Part shown: piece after piece, positions 18,254 to 27,761 of the stretch
How positions within the stretch are numbered: position 1 is the stretch's first letter
How the letters are laid out: every line of letters starts with the position of its first letter
Assembly: GCF_003347495.1 (NCBI RefSeq)
Contig: NZ_QCXY01000003.1
Span: 186,001 to 250,000, forward strand
Source of the DNA: Pleomorphovibrio marinus
Lineage (GTDB): Bacteria > Bacteroidota > Bacteroidia > Cytophagales > Cyclobacteriaceae
Direction: 5' to 3'
Length of the DNA stretch: 64,000 bases
Translations under genes and position numbers: made by a program
Notes under the pieces: model-generated
What the model was told of the DNA's origin: nothing
The model's input: only the letters and a program-made list of their open reading frames with translations
The model's database searches: none

Positions 18254-18502
18254 CCTTTTTCCCCCATTTCTTCCCACTGCCGATCAATCCTGTGATTTTT
18301 ATGGGAAAATCTCCCACTTTTCCTTATAGCATCTATTCATCCCTATATTTTATCAAAGCTCTAACAAAATCGGTTACTAATTGTCAAAACACGGCTTTTT
18401 AGTGGCAAACTATTGAAAGATAGTTTATTACTATATGTAGCAGGTACTATAATTTTTATTGAAAAACTTGTGTTTTTTCAAACTATTGAATACTTTTAAG
18501 CA
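18254..18502. other. Intergenic region upstream of the dcw operon
   Basis: About 330 bp in all separate the polyprenyl synthase from mraZ. The first 250 bp are AT-rich with no credible gene or strong terminator. The remaining part holds the MraZ boxes and promoter listed separately. Confidence 0.6.
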
Positions 18503-18532
18503 AAAGTGGTAAAAAGTGGGACAAAGTGGTAA
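18503..18532 (+). promoter_or_regulatory. MraZ operator: three tandem 10-bp boxes
   Basis: Three direct repeats at exact 10-bp spacing: AAAGTGGTAA (18503-18512), AAAGTGGGAC (18513-18522) and AAAGTGGTAA (18523-18532). They match the GTGG-type boxes at 10-bp period to which MraZ binds upstream of its own operon in other bacteria. They overlap where the -33 element should be, so binding would repress the dcw promoter. Confidence 0.85.
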
Positions 18533-18551
18533 ATTATGTTTTGCCTTTTAT

Positions 18552-18559
18552 TACTTTTG
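18552..18559 (+). promoter_or_regulatory. -7 element of the dcw operon promoter
   Basis: TACTTTTG is an exact Bacteroidota TAnnTTTG -7 element. It lies 20 bp after the last MraZ box and 27 bp before mraZ. A canonical -33 TTTG is not present at 19-bp spacing; that position falls in the third MraZ box. Confidence 0.6.
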
Positions 18560-18585
18560 CATGGTAAAGGATTTTTAAAACAGGT

Positions 18586-19035
18586 ATGGCTATTTTCACT
18601 AGTGAATACGAGTGTAAACTTGACGCCAAGGGGCGACTGGTTTTGCCTGCCAAACTAAAAGCAGCTCTGCCGGAATCCCCCAGCAACGAACTTTTCCTTA
18701 GGAGGGGGCTGGAACCATGCCTGGTGCTGCGAACAATCCTTGAAGTAAAAAAGGAATACCATAAGCTGGCCAATTTGGATGATACCGATGAGGAGGCCAG
18801 AAGTTTTCAAAGGGCCTACTTCCGCAGAGAAGTGGTGATAGAGATGGACAATGCGGGAAGGATACTAATCCCAAAGTCCTTAATCAAATATGCCCAGTTG
18901 GACAAAGAGGCCACAATAGTGGGAGTTGGGAACCGCATAGAAATATGGAATCCAGACCTACTGATAGAGCACGACGAAAAATTGGAGCAGAACTACGCTG
19001 AGTGGAACAAAAAATATTTGTCAAAAGGTGAATGA
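18586..19035 (+). CDS. mraZ: Transcriptional regulator MraZ
   Basis: A 149-residue protein with two SpoVT/AbrB-like half-domains: YECKLDAKGRLVLPAKLK near the start and EMDNAGRILIPKSLIKYA in the second half, each with the DxxGR core. Such proteins form ring-shaped oligomers and repress their own operon by binding tandem GTGG boxes, three of which lie just upstream. Length is normal. It is the first gene of the dcw cluster and overlaps rsmH by 8 nt. Confidence 0.96.
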   Translation: MAIFTSEYECKLDAKGRLVLPAKLKAALPESPSNELFLRRGLEPCLVLRTILEVKKEYHKLANLDDTDEEARSFQRAYFRREVVIEMDNAGRILIPKSLIKYAQLDKEATIVGVGNRIEIWNPDLLIEHDEKLEQNYAEWNKKYLSKGE

Positions 19036-19933
19036 TCGTACGTACCATATTCCTGTGATGCTACAGGCTTGCATAGAGGGGCTTTCCATAAAGCCCGGGG
19101 GAACGTACGTGGACCTCACATTTGGAGGAGGTGGACATTCCAGGGAGATCCTGAAGAAGCTGGATTCCGGGCACTTGTTTGGTTTTGATCAAGACGAGGA
19201 CGCTATGGCAAATGCACCGGAAGACGAAAGGTTCACCTTTGTACAGGCCAATTTCAGGGATTTGAAAAAATACCTAAGGCTTTATGGCATCACAGAGGTA
19301 GATGGTATTCTGGCAGACCTCGGTATATCTTCTCACCAAATCGATGAACCCAGCCGTGGGTTTTCTACCAGGTTTGAAGGTGACCTGGACATGCGAATGA
19401 ACCAAGCCGATCCCCTTACCGCAGCAAAACTGTTGAATTCGGCCGAAGAAGGCGAATTGCACCGCATTTTTGGGCAATATGGGGAAATAAAAAACGCCAA
19501 AAGCCTGGCAAACGCGGTAGTAAGGAGCAGGGAGCTTTCCCCTATATTGAGAACAGAGGATTTTGTGGGCCTACTGGAAAGATATGCCCCGAGAGGAAAA
19601 TCCCATAAATATTTTGCTCAGGCGTTTCAAGCACTACGGATAGTAGTCAATGATGAGCTGGGAGCCTTGACAGAAATGCTGGAACAAAGTTGCTCCCTCC
19701 TCAAAAAAGGGGGGCGCCTGGTGGTAATGAGTTACCATTCCCTTGAAGATAGGTTGGTCAAAAACTTCATCAACAAGGGAAAGTTTCATGGAGAGGTTGA
19801 AAAGGACTTTTATGGAAATCTGATAAGGCCTTTGCAACCGATTAGTAGAAAAGCTATAGTAGCAGAACCTACAGAAGTGGCCCAAAACAAAAGGGCCAGA
19901 AGTGCCAAGTTGAGAATAGCAGAAAAACGTTAG
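19028..19933 (+). CDS. rsmH: 16S rRNA (cytosine1402-N4)-methyltransferase RsmH
   Basis: SAM-dependent methylation of C1402 in 16S rRNA. It has the SAM loop YVDLTFGGGGHSREIL, LADLGISSHQID, the FSTRFEGDLDMRMN segment, AFQALRIVVNDEL and SYHSLEDRLVKNF, all diagnostic of RsmH/MraW. 301 residues, as usual. The ATG overlaps mraZ, and the next gene begins 3 nt after its stop, so it sits in a tightly coupled operon. Confidence 0.97.
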   Translation: MNDRTYHIPVMLQACIEGLSIKPGGTYVDLTFGGGGHSREILKKLDSGHLFGFDQDEDAMANAPEDERFTFVQANFRDLKKYLRLYGITEVDGILADLGISSHQIDEPSRGFSTRFEGDLDMRMNQADPLTAAKLLNSAEEGELHRIFGQYGEIKNAKSLANAVVRSRELSPILRTEDFVGLLERYAPRGKSHKYFAQAFQALRIVVNDELGALTEMLEQSCSLLKKGGRLVVMSYHSLEDRLVKNFINKGKFHGEVEKDFYGNLIRPLQPISRKAIVAEPTEVAQNKRARSAKLRIAEKR

Positions 19934-19936
19934 AAA

Positions 19937-20317
19937 ATGGCAACAAATACTTTTAAAAGAAAGCTGGAGCAAACCAAGCCAGGCAAAAGAGGCAGATTTA
20001 ATCCTTTCGCATTTTTGGAAAGGAAATTGGCCATGAGTGGGCTGTTTGGGGAAGGGATACCCGTACGGCTGGTCCCCCCATTTTTATATGCGGCACTCCT
20101 TGCCCTAGTGTATATTTGGAGCAATCACAAAACGGAAAGCACCATTAGAAAAATCAACCTGCTTCAAGAAGAGGTAGAAGACCTGAGAGCGGATGTCACC
20201 ACCCTAGAGGCAGAATACATGTTTGCCAGCAAACAATCCGAAGTGGCGAAGAGAATCCAGCCCATGGGCATCAAAGAAATCGATGAACCACCTTTTAAAA
20301 TCACGAAAAAGAAGTGA
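19937..20317 (+). CDS. ftsL: FtsL-like divisome protein
   Basis: A 126-residue bitopic membrane protein: basic cytoplasmic N-terminus, one hydrophobic segment (PPFLYAALLALVYIWS, about residues 49-64), then a coiled coil (KINLLQEEVEDLRADVTTLE) and a short tail. This and its place between rsmH and ftsI fit FtsL, which with FtsB and FtsQ activates FtsI/FtsW. Sequence similarity in FtsL is weak in general, so position and topology carry the call. It overlaps ftsI by 4 nt. Confidence 0.8.
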   Translation: MATNTFKRKLEQTKPGKRGRFNPFAFLERKLAMSGLFGEGIPVRLVPPFLYAALLALVYIWSNHKTESTIRKINLLQEEVEDLRADVTTLEAEYMFASKQSEVAKRIQPMGIKEIDEPPFKITKKK

Positions 20318-22413
20318 ACATCAAAAGATCCATATTGCTGCGGGTAAGGTTGGCATTTTTGCTGATTGCCCTCTTTGCCGGAGGGATATTTTATCGTATC
20401 ACACAGGTGCAATTTGCTGAGGGGGAAAAGTGGAGGCAGATGTCTGAGAATATTCATTTACAAACCCGGCCTGTGAAAGCCACTAGGGGAAACATCTATA
20501 GTGCTGATGGAAGCCTGTTAGCCACCAGTCTACCATTTTACAGAGTCGTCATGGACCCCTCCATTGCCAGGGATGACAGGTTCCAGGCGGGTATTGATTC
20601 CCTTTCCAGAAAGCTATCCAGCTTCTATAAGGACAAATCATCCACCGCATACGAACGCATGATAAAGGACGGTAGGGCTACCGGAAAAAAATACCTTATC
20701 CTAAACAGAAAACATATTGGCTACCAGGAGAAACTGGAAATGGAAACCTGGCCCATTTTTAGGGATGGTAGATTTGGCGGCGGGGTGATTTTTGAAAAAG
20801 TGGACAGAAGATACCGCCCCTTCCGTAATCTTGCAGGCCGTACCGTAGGCTTTCTCAACGAAGACCAGTATGGAGTGGGTGTGGAATATAGCTTCAACGA
20901 TCACTTGGAAGGCAAAAACGGGGAGGCACTTTTTCAGAAAATTGCCGGAGGGGCCTGGAAGCCCATTCATGACACGGAAGACATCAAACCCACGGATGGT
21001 TTCGATATTGTGACCACCTTGGATGTGAACCTGCAAGATGTGGCAGAATCAGCACTGCTCAGACAGCTCATGAACAAGGATGCGAACTTTGGTTGTGTGG
21101 TGGTTATGGAGGTTGCCACTGGACATGTAAAGGCACTGGCAAATTTGGAAAAAAATAAAAACGGGAGTGGCTATGGGGAATATTACAACTATGCCGTAGG
21201 AGAGCAGGGACTTACTGAACCGGGTTCCACCTTCAAACTGCTTTCCATGATGGCCCTGCTTGAAGAAGGAAAAATCACCCTTGAGGAAGAGATAGACACA
21301 GGGAATGGGACTTATAAATTCTATGACCGCACCATGCGGGATGTGAAAATTGGAGGTTACGGCAAAATTTCCGTCAGGGAAGTGTTTGAAAAATCCTCTA
21401 ACGTAGGGGTGTCCAAACTGGTAAACGAACATTTTGCGGTAAATCCCTCCAAATTCCTGCACTATGTCTCTAAGGCTGGGCTGGATCAGCCATTGGGCTT
21501 TCAATTGAAGGGAGAGGCGGTTCCCTATTTCAAGAAGGCGGGAAGCAAAAACTGGTATGGCACCACCCTCCCCTGGATGTCCATAGGTTATGAACTTAAA
21601 GTAACTCCATTACAGACACTTACCCTTTACAATGCTATTGCCAACAATGGTAAAATGGTAAAACCTATGCTGGTTCAAACCATCAAAATGGGCAATCAGG
21701 TTAAAGAAAGCTTCAGTACGGAAGTGATCCAAAAGCAAGTGGCATCAGCCAAAACCATAGCACAACTTAGGGAGCTACTGGAGGGTGTGGTCGAAAACGG
21801 CACCGCAAAAAACGTGAAAAACCAAAATTACCGAATTGCTGGAAAAACAGGTACCGCACAAAAATTGATCAACGGTAAATATTCTCAGTTGTACTACACC
21901 TCCTTTGTGGGCTACTTCCCTGCTGAAAACCCAAAATACAGCGCCATAGTAGTTATCGATAGTCCCAAGGGTTTCCATGCCTATGGCGGGGATATTTCTG
22001 CACCTGTTTTCAAGGAAATAGCCGATAAAATCCATGCACAGGATTTGAGCCTAAACCAAAATAAGGCCGATCCTAAAGAAAAATACGCCAATGACTTCCC
22101 ATTTATCCAAGCGGGGCTTACCGATGAACTACAGATGATCTGTAACCAATTTGGGGTTTCTAACCATTACCAGGGTCATGAAAAATGGGTGAAGTCCAGC
22201 TTGTCAAATAAATCCATATTATGGGTATCCAATGAAACCGATGCCCCCAAAATCCCCGATGTTAAGGGAATGACCTTGAAAGACGCCTTATATATATTGG
22301 AAAATAAGGGTCTCAGGGTACAGTTTCGTGGCAAAGGAAGGGTGAAGAGCCAATCCATCTCCGCTGGAGTGCCCATTTATAAAGACCAAGTGATCAAAAT
22401 TGAATTAGGCTGA
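20314..22413 (+). CDS. ftsI: Division-specific penicillin-binding protein (FtsI/PBP3 type) with PASTA domain
   Basis: Septal peptidoglycan transpeptidase. One N-terminal membrane segment (VRLAFLLIALFAGGIF), a dimerisation domain, then the transpeptidase domain with SXXK motif STFK (in EPGSTFKLLSMM), SSN (EKSSNVGVSKL) and KTGTA (AGKTGTAQ). The last ~60 residues form one PASTA domain (IPDVKGMTLKDALYILENKG). 699 residues, normal for Bacteroidota. Starts with a GTG overlapping the ftsL-like stop. Its stop overlaps the beginning of a 165-bp dispersed repeat, which separates it from murE. Confidence 0.96.
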   Translation: MNIKRSILLRVRLAFLLIALFAGGIFYRITQVQFAEGEKWRQMSENIHLQTRPVKATRGNIYSADGSLLATSLPFYRVVMDPSIARDDRFQAGIDSLSRKLSSFYKDKSSTAYERMIKDGRATGKKYLILNRKHIGYQEKLEMETWPIFRDGRFGGGVIFEKVDRRYRPFRNLAGRTVGFLNEDQYGVGVEYSFNDHLEGKNGEALFQKIAGGAWKPIHDTEDIKPTDGFDIVTTLDVNLQDVAESALLRQLMNKDANFGCVVVMEVATGHVKALANLEKNKNGSGYGEYYNYAVGEQGLTEPGSTFKLLSMMALLEEGKITLEEEIDTGNGTYKFYDRTMRDVKIGGYGKISVREVFEKSSNVGVSKLVNEHFAVNPSKFLHYVSKAGLDQPLGFQLKGEAVPYFKKAGSKNWYGTTLPWMSIGYELKVTPLQTLTLYNAIANNGKMVKPMLVQTIKMGNQVKESFSTEVIQKQVASAKTIAQLRELLEGVVENGTAKNVKNQNYRIAGKTGTAQKLINGKYSQLYYTSFVGYFPAENPKYSAIVVIDSPKGFHAYGGDISAPVFKEIADKIHAQDLSLNQNKADPKEKYANDFPFIQAGLTDELQMICNQFGVSNHYQGHEKWVKSSLSNKSILWVSNETDAPKIPDVKGMTLKDALYILENKGLRVQFRGKGRVKSQSISAGVPIYKDQVIKIELG

Positions 22414-22576
22414 TGAAATCGAGCCTGCCTGGACGGCAGTCATGCATGACGCAAGGGACACACGGAGGGATGATTATCGTTGCGAGATTCCCCCGAAACG
22501 AGTTCCCCGAAGCGAGTTCGGGGCAGGCAGGGGCAGGCTATATGACCGCTAAAAAGAAATTATAAACATATGAAAA
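22412..22576 (+). repeat. 165-bp dispersed repeat, copy 2, inside the dcw operon
   Basis: Same length and pattern as 11416-11580. It begins over the ftsI stop codon and ends past the murE start: the conserved tail GAAATTATAAACA(T/G)ATGAAA contains the murE ATG at 22570. It makes up the only sizeable gap in the front half of the operon and so forms the whole untranslated leader of murE. Confidence 0.9.
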
Positions 22577-24033
22577 TGCTCAAAGACATATTGTATAAGG
22601 TTTCCCTGGTCTCCACAAAAGGAGATATGGAGACATCTGTGCGTGAAATTGTCTTTGACAGTAGGGAATGCCAGCCCGGGGACTGCTTTGTGGCGGTGCC
22701 GGGTACTCAGGTAGATGGACATGATTATATTGAGACAGCTCTGGATAGAGGGGCAAGCAGTATTGTCTGCCAAACCTTGCCGGACAAACTAAAAGAAGGG
22801 GTCACCTATGTGAAAGTGACTCATACCCCCAAAGCCCTGGGAGTGATGGCGGCCAATTATTTTGACCATCCTTCAGAAAAGCTATCCTTGGTGGCGGTGA
22901 CTGGGACAAATGGCAAAACTACAATGGTTACTCTACTGCACCAGTTGTTTGGTCAATTGGGTTACCTGTCAGGAATGCTCTCCACCGTAGAGAACAAAAT
23001 CGGTGATGAGGTACTTCCTGCCACACATACTACCCCTGATGCAATAGCTTTAAATACGCTCCTGGACCGTATGGTGAAAGCAGGGTGCACGCACTGCTTT
23101 ATGGAAGCAAGTTCGCATGCCATTGTGCAAGAGCGAACTGCCGGTCTAAAGTTTACCGGGGCTGTATTCACCAACATTAGCCATGACCATTTGGACTACC
23201 ATGAGACCTTTGACAATTATATTAGTGCCAAAAAGAAACTCTTCGATGAGCTGCCTTCCGGCTCTTTTGCTTTGGTAAATGCAGATGACAAGAGGGGAAA
23301 GATTATGCTCCAGAACACAAAGGCAGAAAAGCACACCTATGCTCTTAGATACCCGGCAGACTTCAAAGGAAAAATATTGAGCAACACGCTGCAGGGACTG
23401 GAACTTGAGATCCAAAAGCAGTCCGTGTGGTTCAGGATGATTGGAGAATTCAATGCCTATAACCTGCTTGGGGTGCTGGGAACTGCCCTATTAATGGGGG
23501 AAGACGAGGAGGAAGTACTGATGCAGCTTTCCCAGCAGCCTGGGGCTCAAGGAAGGTTTGAACAGGTGGTTTATCAAGGGATTACGGCCATAGTGGACTA
23601 TGCCCATACACCAGATGCCCTTGAAAACGTGCTGAAGACCATACAAAAACTCAGATCTGGTGGAGAGCAGTTGATCACACTAGTGGGTTGTGGTGGCAAC
23701 AGGGACAAAGGAAAACGGCCAATTATGGCAAAAATAGCGGCTAAATACAGTAATAAGGCCATCTTAACCTCTGACAATCCCAGAAACGAAGACCCCTTGG
23801 ACATCCTCAAGGACATGGAAGCCGGAATTAATCCTGTGGAACTGAGAAGGACTTTGACCATAGCAGACCGGAAGGAAGCCATCAAGGCCGCCTGCGCAAT
23901 GGCCAAGAAAGGGGACATCCTACTTATCGCAGGTAAGGGACATGAGACTTACCAGGAAATCAAGGGGGTAAAACACCCTTTCGATGACAAGAAAATTGTT
24001 ACTGAAATGCTTAAACTTATACACTCTACCTAA
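22570..24033 (+). CDS. murE: UDP-MurNAc-L-Ala-D-Glu:meso-diaminopimelate ligase
   Basis: Adds the third residue of the peptidoglycan stem peptide in the cytoplasm. The ATP loop is [13 protein letters not shown], with TTPDAIALN and [15 protein letters not shown] downstream. The C-terminal DNPRNEDP motif is that of enzymes selecting meso-diaminopimelate rather than lysine. 487 residues, normal. Its ATG lies within the conserved end of the dispersed repeat, and its stop is 1 nt out of phase with the mraY start, so the two are coupled. Confidence 0.97.
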   Translation: MKMLKDILYKVSLVSTKGDMETSVREIVFDSRECQPGDCFVAVPGTQVDGHDYIETALDRGASSIVCQTLPDKLKEGVTYVKVTHTPKALGVMAANYFDHPSEKLSLVAVTGTNGKTTMVTLLHQLFGQLGYLSGMLSTVENKIGDEVLPATHTTPDAIALNTLLDRMVKAGCTHCFMEASSHAIVQERTAGLKFTGAVFTNISHDHLDYHETFDNYISAKKKLFDELPSGSFALVNADDKRGKIMLQNTKAEKHTYALRYPADFKGKILSNTLQGLELEIQKQSVWFRMIGEFNAYNLLGVLGTALLMGEDEEEVLMQLSQQPGAQGRFEQVVYQGITAIVDYAHTPDALENVLKTIQKLRSGGEQLITLVGCGGNRDKGKRPIMAKIAAKYSNKAILTSDNPRNEDPLDILKDMEAGINPVELRRTLTIADRKEAIKAACAMAKKGDILLIAGKGHETYQEIKGVKHPFDDKKIVTEMLKLIHST

Positions 24034-25244
24034 TGTTATACCATCTTTTTGAATACATAGACCGTGTTTTTGATTTGCCAGGTGCAGGAGTATTCAGGTA
24101 CATTTCCTTTAGGGCTGGAATGGCAGCATTATTTTCCCTAATCATTACCATTACTTTTGGAAAATCGATCATAAATTGGATCAGAAAAAAACAAATCGGG
24201 GAAACGGTAAGGGAGCTAGGGCTACAAGGGCAGTTGGAAAAGAAAGGGACTCCCACTATGGGAGGGCTGATGATCATGGCCGCTATAGTGATACCTACCT
24301 TCCTTTTTGCCGATGTTTACAATATTTACATCATCCTTCTGCTTGCAACCACCCTGTGGTTGGGTGGCATTGGCTTTTTAGATGACTTCATCAAAGTGTT
24401 TCGCAAAAACAAGGAAGGTCTTGCAGGAAAATTCAAGATCGTGGGGCAGGTGGTTATAGGAATAGTCGTGGGTACCACCCTCTATTTTCATGAGGATGTA
24501 GTGGTAAGGGAATTCCAAACCCCCGTGTCTGTGGAGGAGGGGGTGATAGAAACGACCCCTTTCCGGGATGCCAAGTCCCTGAAAACCACTATTCCATTTG
24601 TGAAAAACAACGAATTAAGGTATGATGTCATTTTCGGCTTTTTCGGCGATTTTCTCACCCCTATCCTTTTCATTGGACTGGTTATCTTTATCGTGACTGG
24701 GGTATCCAATGGGGCCAATATCACAGACGGTATAGATGGCTTGGCTGCTGGAACTTCCGCCATTATTGGCCTCACCATTGCCATCTATGCCTATATCAGT
24801 GGCAATGCCATATTTTCCCAATACCTGAATGTGATGTTTATCCCCAATTCCGGGGAATTGGTGATTTTCTGTGCGGCATTTGTCGGAGCTTGCGTGGGTT
24901 TCCTTTGGTACAACGCTTATCCTGCACAGGTTTTCATGGGGGACACAGGGAGCCTGATGATTGGAGGAGTTATCGCGGTCCTATCACTAACACTAAGAAA
25001 AGAGTTGTTGTTGCCCCTACTCTGTGGGGTTTTTGTAATAGAGTTGCTTTCCGTAATATTTCAGGTGAGCTATTTTAAATACACCAAAAGGAAGTACGGC
25101 GAGGGTCGAAGGATCTTTTTGATGTCTCCATTGCATCACCATTACCAAAAAAAGAATATTCCGGAAGCTAAAATCACCGTCAGGTTCTGGATTGTGGGGA
25201 TCTTGTTTGCCATTCTTGCATTAGCCACCTTAAAACTCCGATAG
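24033..25244 (+). CDS. mraY: Phospho-MurNAc-pentapeptide transferase MraY
   Basis: Integral membrane enzyme that makes lipid I on undecaprenyl phosphate. It has ten or so membrane segments, [18 protein letters not shown] with the paired Asp, [10 protein letters not shown] and the HHHYQKK motif near the end, all conserved in MraY. 403 residues; the Bacteroidota form carries a longer loop (around residues 150-195) than E. coli MraY. Start overlaps the murE stop. Confidence 0.97.
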   Translation: MLYHLFEYIDRVFDLPGAGVFRYISFRAGMAALFSLIITITFGKSIINWIRKKQIGETVRELGLQGQLEKKGTPTMGGLMIMAAIVIPTFLFADVYNIYIILLLATTLWLGGIGFLDDFIKVFRKNKEGLAGKFKIVGQVVIGIVVGTTLYFHEDVVVREFQTPVSVEEGVIETTPFRDAKSLKTTIPFVKNNELRYDVIFGFFGDFLTPILFIGLVIFIVTGVSNGANITDGIDGLAAGTSAIIGLTIAIYAYISGNAIFSQYLNVMFIPNSGELVIFCAAFVGACVGFLWYNAYPAQVFMGDTGSLMIGGVIAVLSLTLRKELLLPLLCGVFVIELLSVIFQVSYFKYTKRKYGEGRRIFLMSPLHHHYQKKNIPEAKITVRFWIVGILFAILALATLKLR

Positions 25245-25245
25245 C

Positions 25246-26595
25246 ATGAAGAAGATAGTCATATTGGGAGCGGGAGAAAGCGGTGTGGGAGCAGCGCTTT
25301 TGGCGCGTGCAAAAGGATTTGAGGTATTTGTGTCAGATGCCGCAGAATTAGGCCAACCCCGCAGAGAAATGCTGCTGGAAAGCGGAATTGACTTTGAGGA
25401 AGGAGGACATTCCCCCGAGAAACTATATGCCGCTCACATGGTAATCAAAAGCCCCGGTATACCTTTTGGCTTACCCTTGGTTCAAGCCTTACTGAAAAGA
25501 GGAATTCCTGTGGAGGATGAATTGGAGTTTGGCTTTACCTTCAGTAAAGGAAAGATGATTGCCATTACCGGCACCAATGGAAAAACCACCACCACCTTAC
25601 TGACTTACCATTTATTGAAGAGTGCAGGTTTGGATGTGGGACTGGCAGGCAATGTGGGTAAGAGCTGGGCTGGTCAATTGGTAAACGAAGACCACGACTG
25701 GTGGGTGGTAGAGGTGAGCAGCTTCCAAATCGAGGGATTTCGCACTATAAAGCCCAAAATCGCCATCATCCTGAACATCACGCCTGATCATTTGGACAGG
25801 TATAATTACAAGATAAAAGAATACGCACGGACTAAATTCAGACTGCTGGACCAAATGGACCAAAAAGACCATTTTATCTACTTCCAGGGAAGTCCCTTGG
25901 TCCAACAACAAGTGGAAAATATGGAAAGCAGCATGCAGGTACACCCTGTATCCCTGCAGCAAACCGAATCTTCGGATTACCTATCTTCCGACAAACTAAA
26001 CGTAAAAGCTGGGAATCACACCTTACAGTTCCCCATTGAGGAAATTGTCTTAAAAGGGGACCATAACTACATCAACAGCCTTTGTGCCATCAAAGCGGCC
26101 TTGTTGGCCGGAGCCGAGGTGGAAGGTATAAGAAAAGGACTTAAAACCTTTAAAAACGCAGCCCACAGAATGGAGTTGGTACTGGAGGTAGATGGTGTTT
26201 CCTATATCAACGACAGTAAAGGCACCAACGTGGATGCTACTGCCTTTGCCCTTCAGGCTTACTCCTCCCCTATGGTCTGGATTGCCGGAGGAGTGGATAA
26301 GGGCAATGACTATGAACCCATTAAGCCCATGGTTCAGGGAAGGGTACACACCTTGATTTGTCTGGGTAAGAATAACCAAAAGCTTAAGGATTCCTTTTCA
26401 GGAGTAATCCCCGAAATCCTGGAAACTACTGAGGTGGTACAAGCTGTAGCTTGGGCACAAAACAAGAGCAACCCGGGAGATATTGTATTGCTTTCTCCTG
26501 CATGTGCCAGTTTTGACTTATTTAAGAATTATGAAGATCGTGGAGAGCAGTTCAAGGCTGCTGTATTGGCATTAACTGAAAATACTGAGGGATGA
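25246..26595 (+). CDS. murD: UDP-N-acetylmuramoylalanine-D-glutamate ligase
   Basis: Adds D-Glu to UDP-MurNAc-L-Ala. The N-terminal Rossmann-like segment is VILGAGESGVGAALLA, the ATP loop [13 protein letters not shown], followed by EVSSFQIEGF, NITPDHLDRY and YINDSKGTNVDAT, all typical of MurD. 449 residues. Starts 1 nt after mraY and overlaps ftsW by 4 nt. Confidence 0.97.
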   Translation: MKKIVILGAGESGVGAALLARAKGFEVFVSDAAELGQPRREMLLESGIDFEEGGHSPEKLYAAHMVIKSPGIPFGLPLVQALLKRGIPVEDELEFGFTFSKGKMIAITGTNGKTTTTLLTYHLLKSAGLDVGLAGNVGKSWAGQLVNEDHDWWVVEVSSFQIEGFRTIKPKIAIILNITPDHLDRYNYKIKEYARTKFRLLDQMDQKDHFIYFQGSPLVQQQVENMESSMQVHPVSLQQTESSDYLSSDKLNVKAGNHTLQFPIEEIVLKGDHNYINSLCAIKAALLAGAEVEGIRKGLKTFKNAAHRMELVLEVDGVSYINDSKGTNVDATAFALQAYSSPMVWIAGGVDKGNDYEPIKPMVQGRVHTLICLGKNNQKLKDSFSGVIPEILETTEVVQAVAWAQNKSNPGDIVLLSPACASFDLFKNYEDRGEQFKAAVLALTENTEG

Positions 26596-27761
26596 ACAAG
26601 ACGAAAATTTGGCTGGAGGAAAATCTAAAAGGAGACCCAATCATTTGGGGCATCGTAATCCTTTTGTCTCTTATTAGTGTGGTGGTGGTATATTCTGCCA
26701 CTGGATCTTTGGCCTACCGTATGATGGGGGGAAATACTGAAGCCTACCTGATCAAACATGGGATGTTGGTAATGGTTAGTTTGGTGGTAATGTGGGGGAT
26801 ACATAACGTACCCTATAAATATTTTGCCAAATTAAGTTTACTCGCCCTATGGGTAAGTATTCCCTTGCTCATCTTTACTTTTATCTATGGTTCCAAGATC
26901 AATGAAGCTAGTCGTTGGCTTACCATCCCCATCATCAACCAGGCATTTCAGCCTTCCGATCTGGCAAAGCTTGCCCTGATTTCGGCAGTTGCAGGAATGC
27001 TTGCCAAAAGGCAACGAAGTATCCAGGATTTGATGACCACCTTTGTGCCCATAATGCTGTGGATCAGCATTATTTGCATGCTGATAGGGTTAGCCAACAT
27101 GTCTACTGCTGTGTTGTTGTTGTCCACCTGCTTGCTACTGATGTTTATCGGACGGGTACCCATGAAGTTTCTTATGACCGTTGCTTTAGCAGGTACCTTG
27201 GGTCTTGCCTCCTCTATAATGATTGGTCAGAGAGGGGGAGTATTCCATTCTAGGATAGACAAGTTTCTAAACGCCGGACAAACAGAAATCCCCTATCAGG
27301 CCCAGCACAGTTATATTGCTATTGCCACTGGAGGAATTACGGGTAAAGGACCAGGCAAAAGTGAGCAAAGAAACGTACTCCCCCACCCCTATTCGGACTT
27401 TATTTATGCCATAATTATTGAGGAATATGGCCTAATTGGTGGTGCAACGGTACTTTTCTTGTATCTGGCACTACTATATCGTGGGATGAGGGTGGTAGCC
27501 ATTTCTACCAGACCCTTTGGAGGCCTCCTATCTGCGGGGCTCAGCTTTGCACTGGTGATACAGGCCATGGTGAATATGGCCGTGGCGGTGGGCCTTATCC
27601 CCATTACGGGACTTCCTCTGCCATTACTAAGTATGGGTGGCACCTCCTTGATTTTCACAGGAATATCATTGGGGATTATTCTTAGCATCAGCCGGGGAGA
27701 CCACGAAGATGGTTTTGCGGCAGAAGTGAATTCCATGAAAAGAATGGCAAAAGTAGCATGA
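26592..27761 (+). CDS. ftsW: Lipid II polymerase FtsW (SEDS family)
   Basis: Polytopic membrane glycosyltransferase that works with FtsI at the septum. There are about ten hydrophobic segments; SEDS features include FQPSDLAKLALI near residue 120, SYIAIATGGITGKGPGKS and the C-terminal PITGLPLPLLSMGGTSLI. 389 residues, normal. Overlaps murD and murG by 4 nt at each end, indicating translational coupling. Confidence 0.96.
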   Translation: MNKTKIWLEENLKGDPIIWGIVILLSLISVVVVYSATGSLAYRMMGGNTEAYLIKHGMLVMVSLVVMWGIHNVPYKYFAKLSLLALWVSIPLLIFTFIYGSKINEASRWLTIPIINQAFQPSDLAKLALISAVAGMLAKRQRSIQDLMTTFVPIMLWISIICMLIGLANMSTAVLLLSTCLLLMFIGRVPMKFLMTVALAGTLGLASSIMIGQRGGVFHSRIDKFLNAGQTEIPYQAQHSYIAIATGGITGKGPGKSEQRNVLPHPYSDFIYAIIIEEYGLIGGATVLFLYLALLYRGMRVVAISTRPFGGLLSAGLSFALVIQAMVNMAVAVGLIPITGLPLPLLSMGGTSLIFTGISLGIILSISRGDHEDGFAAEVNSMKRMAKVA

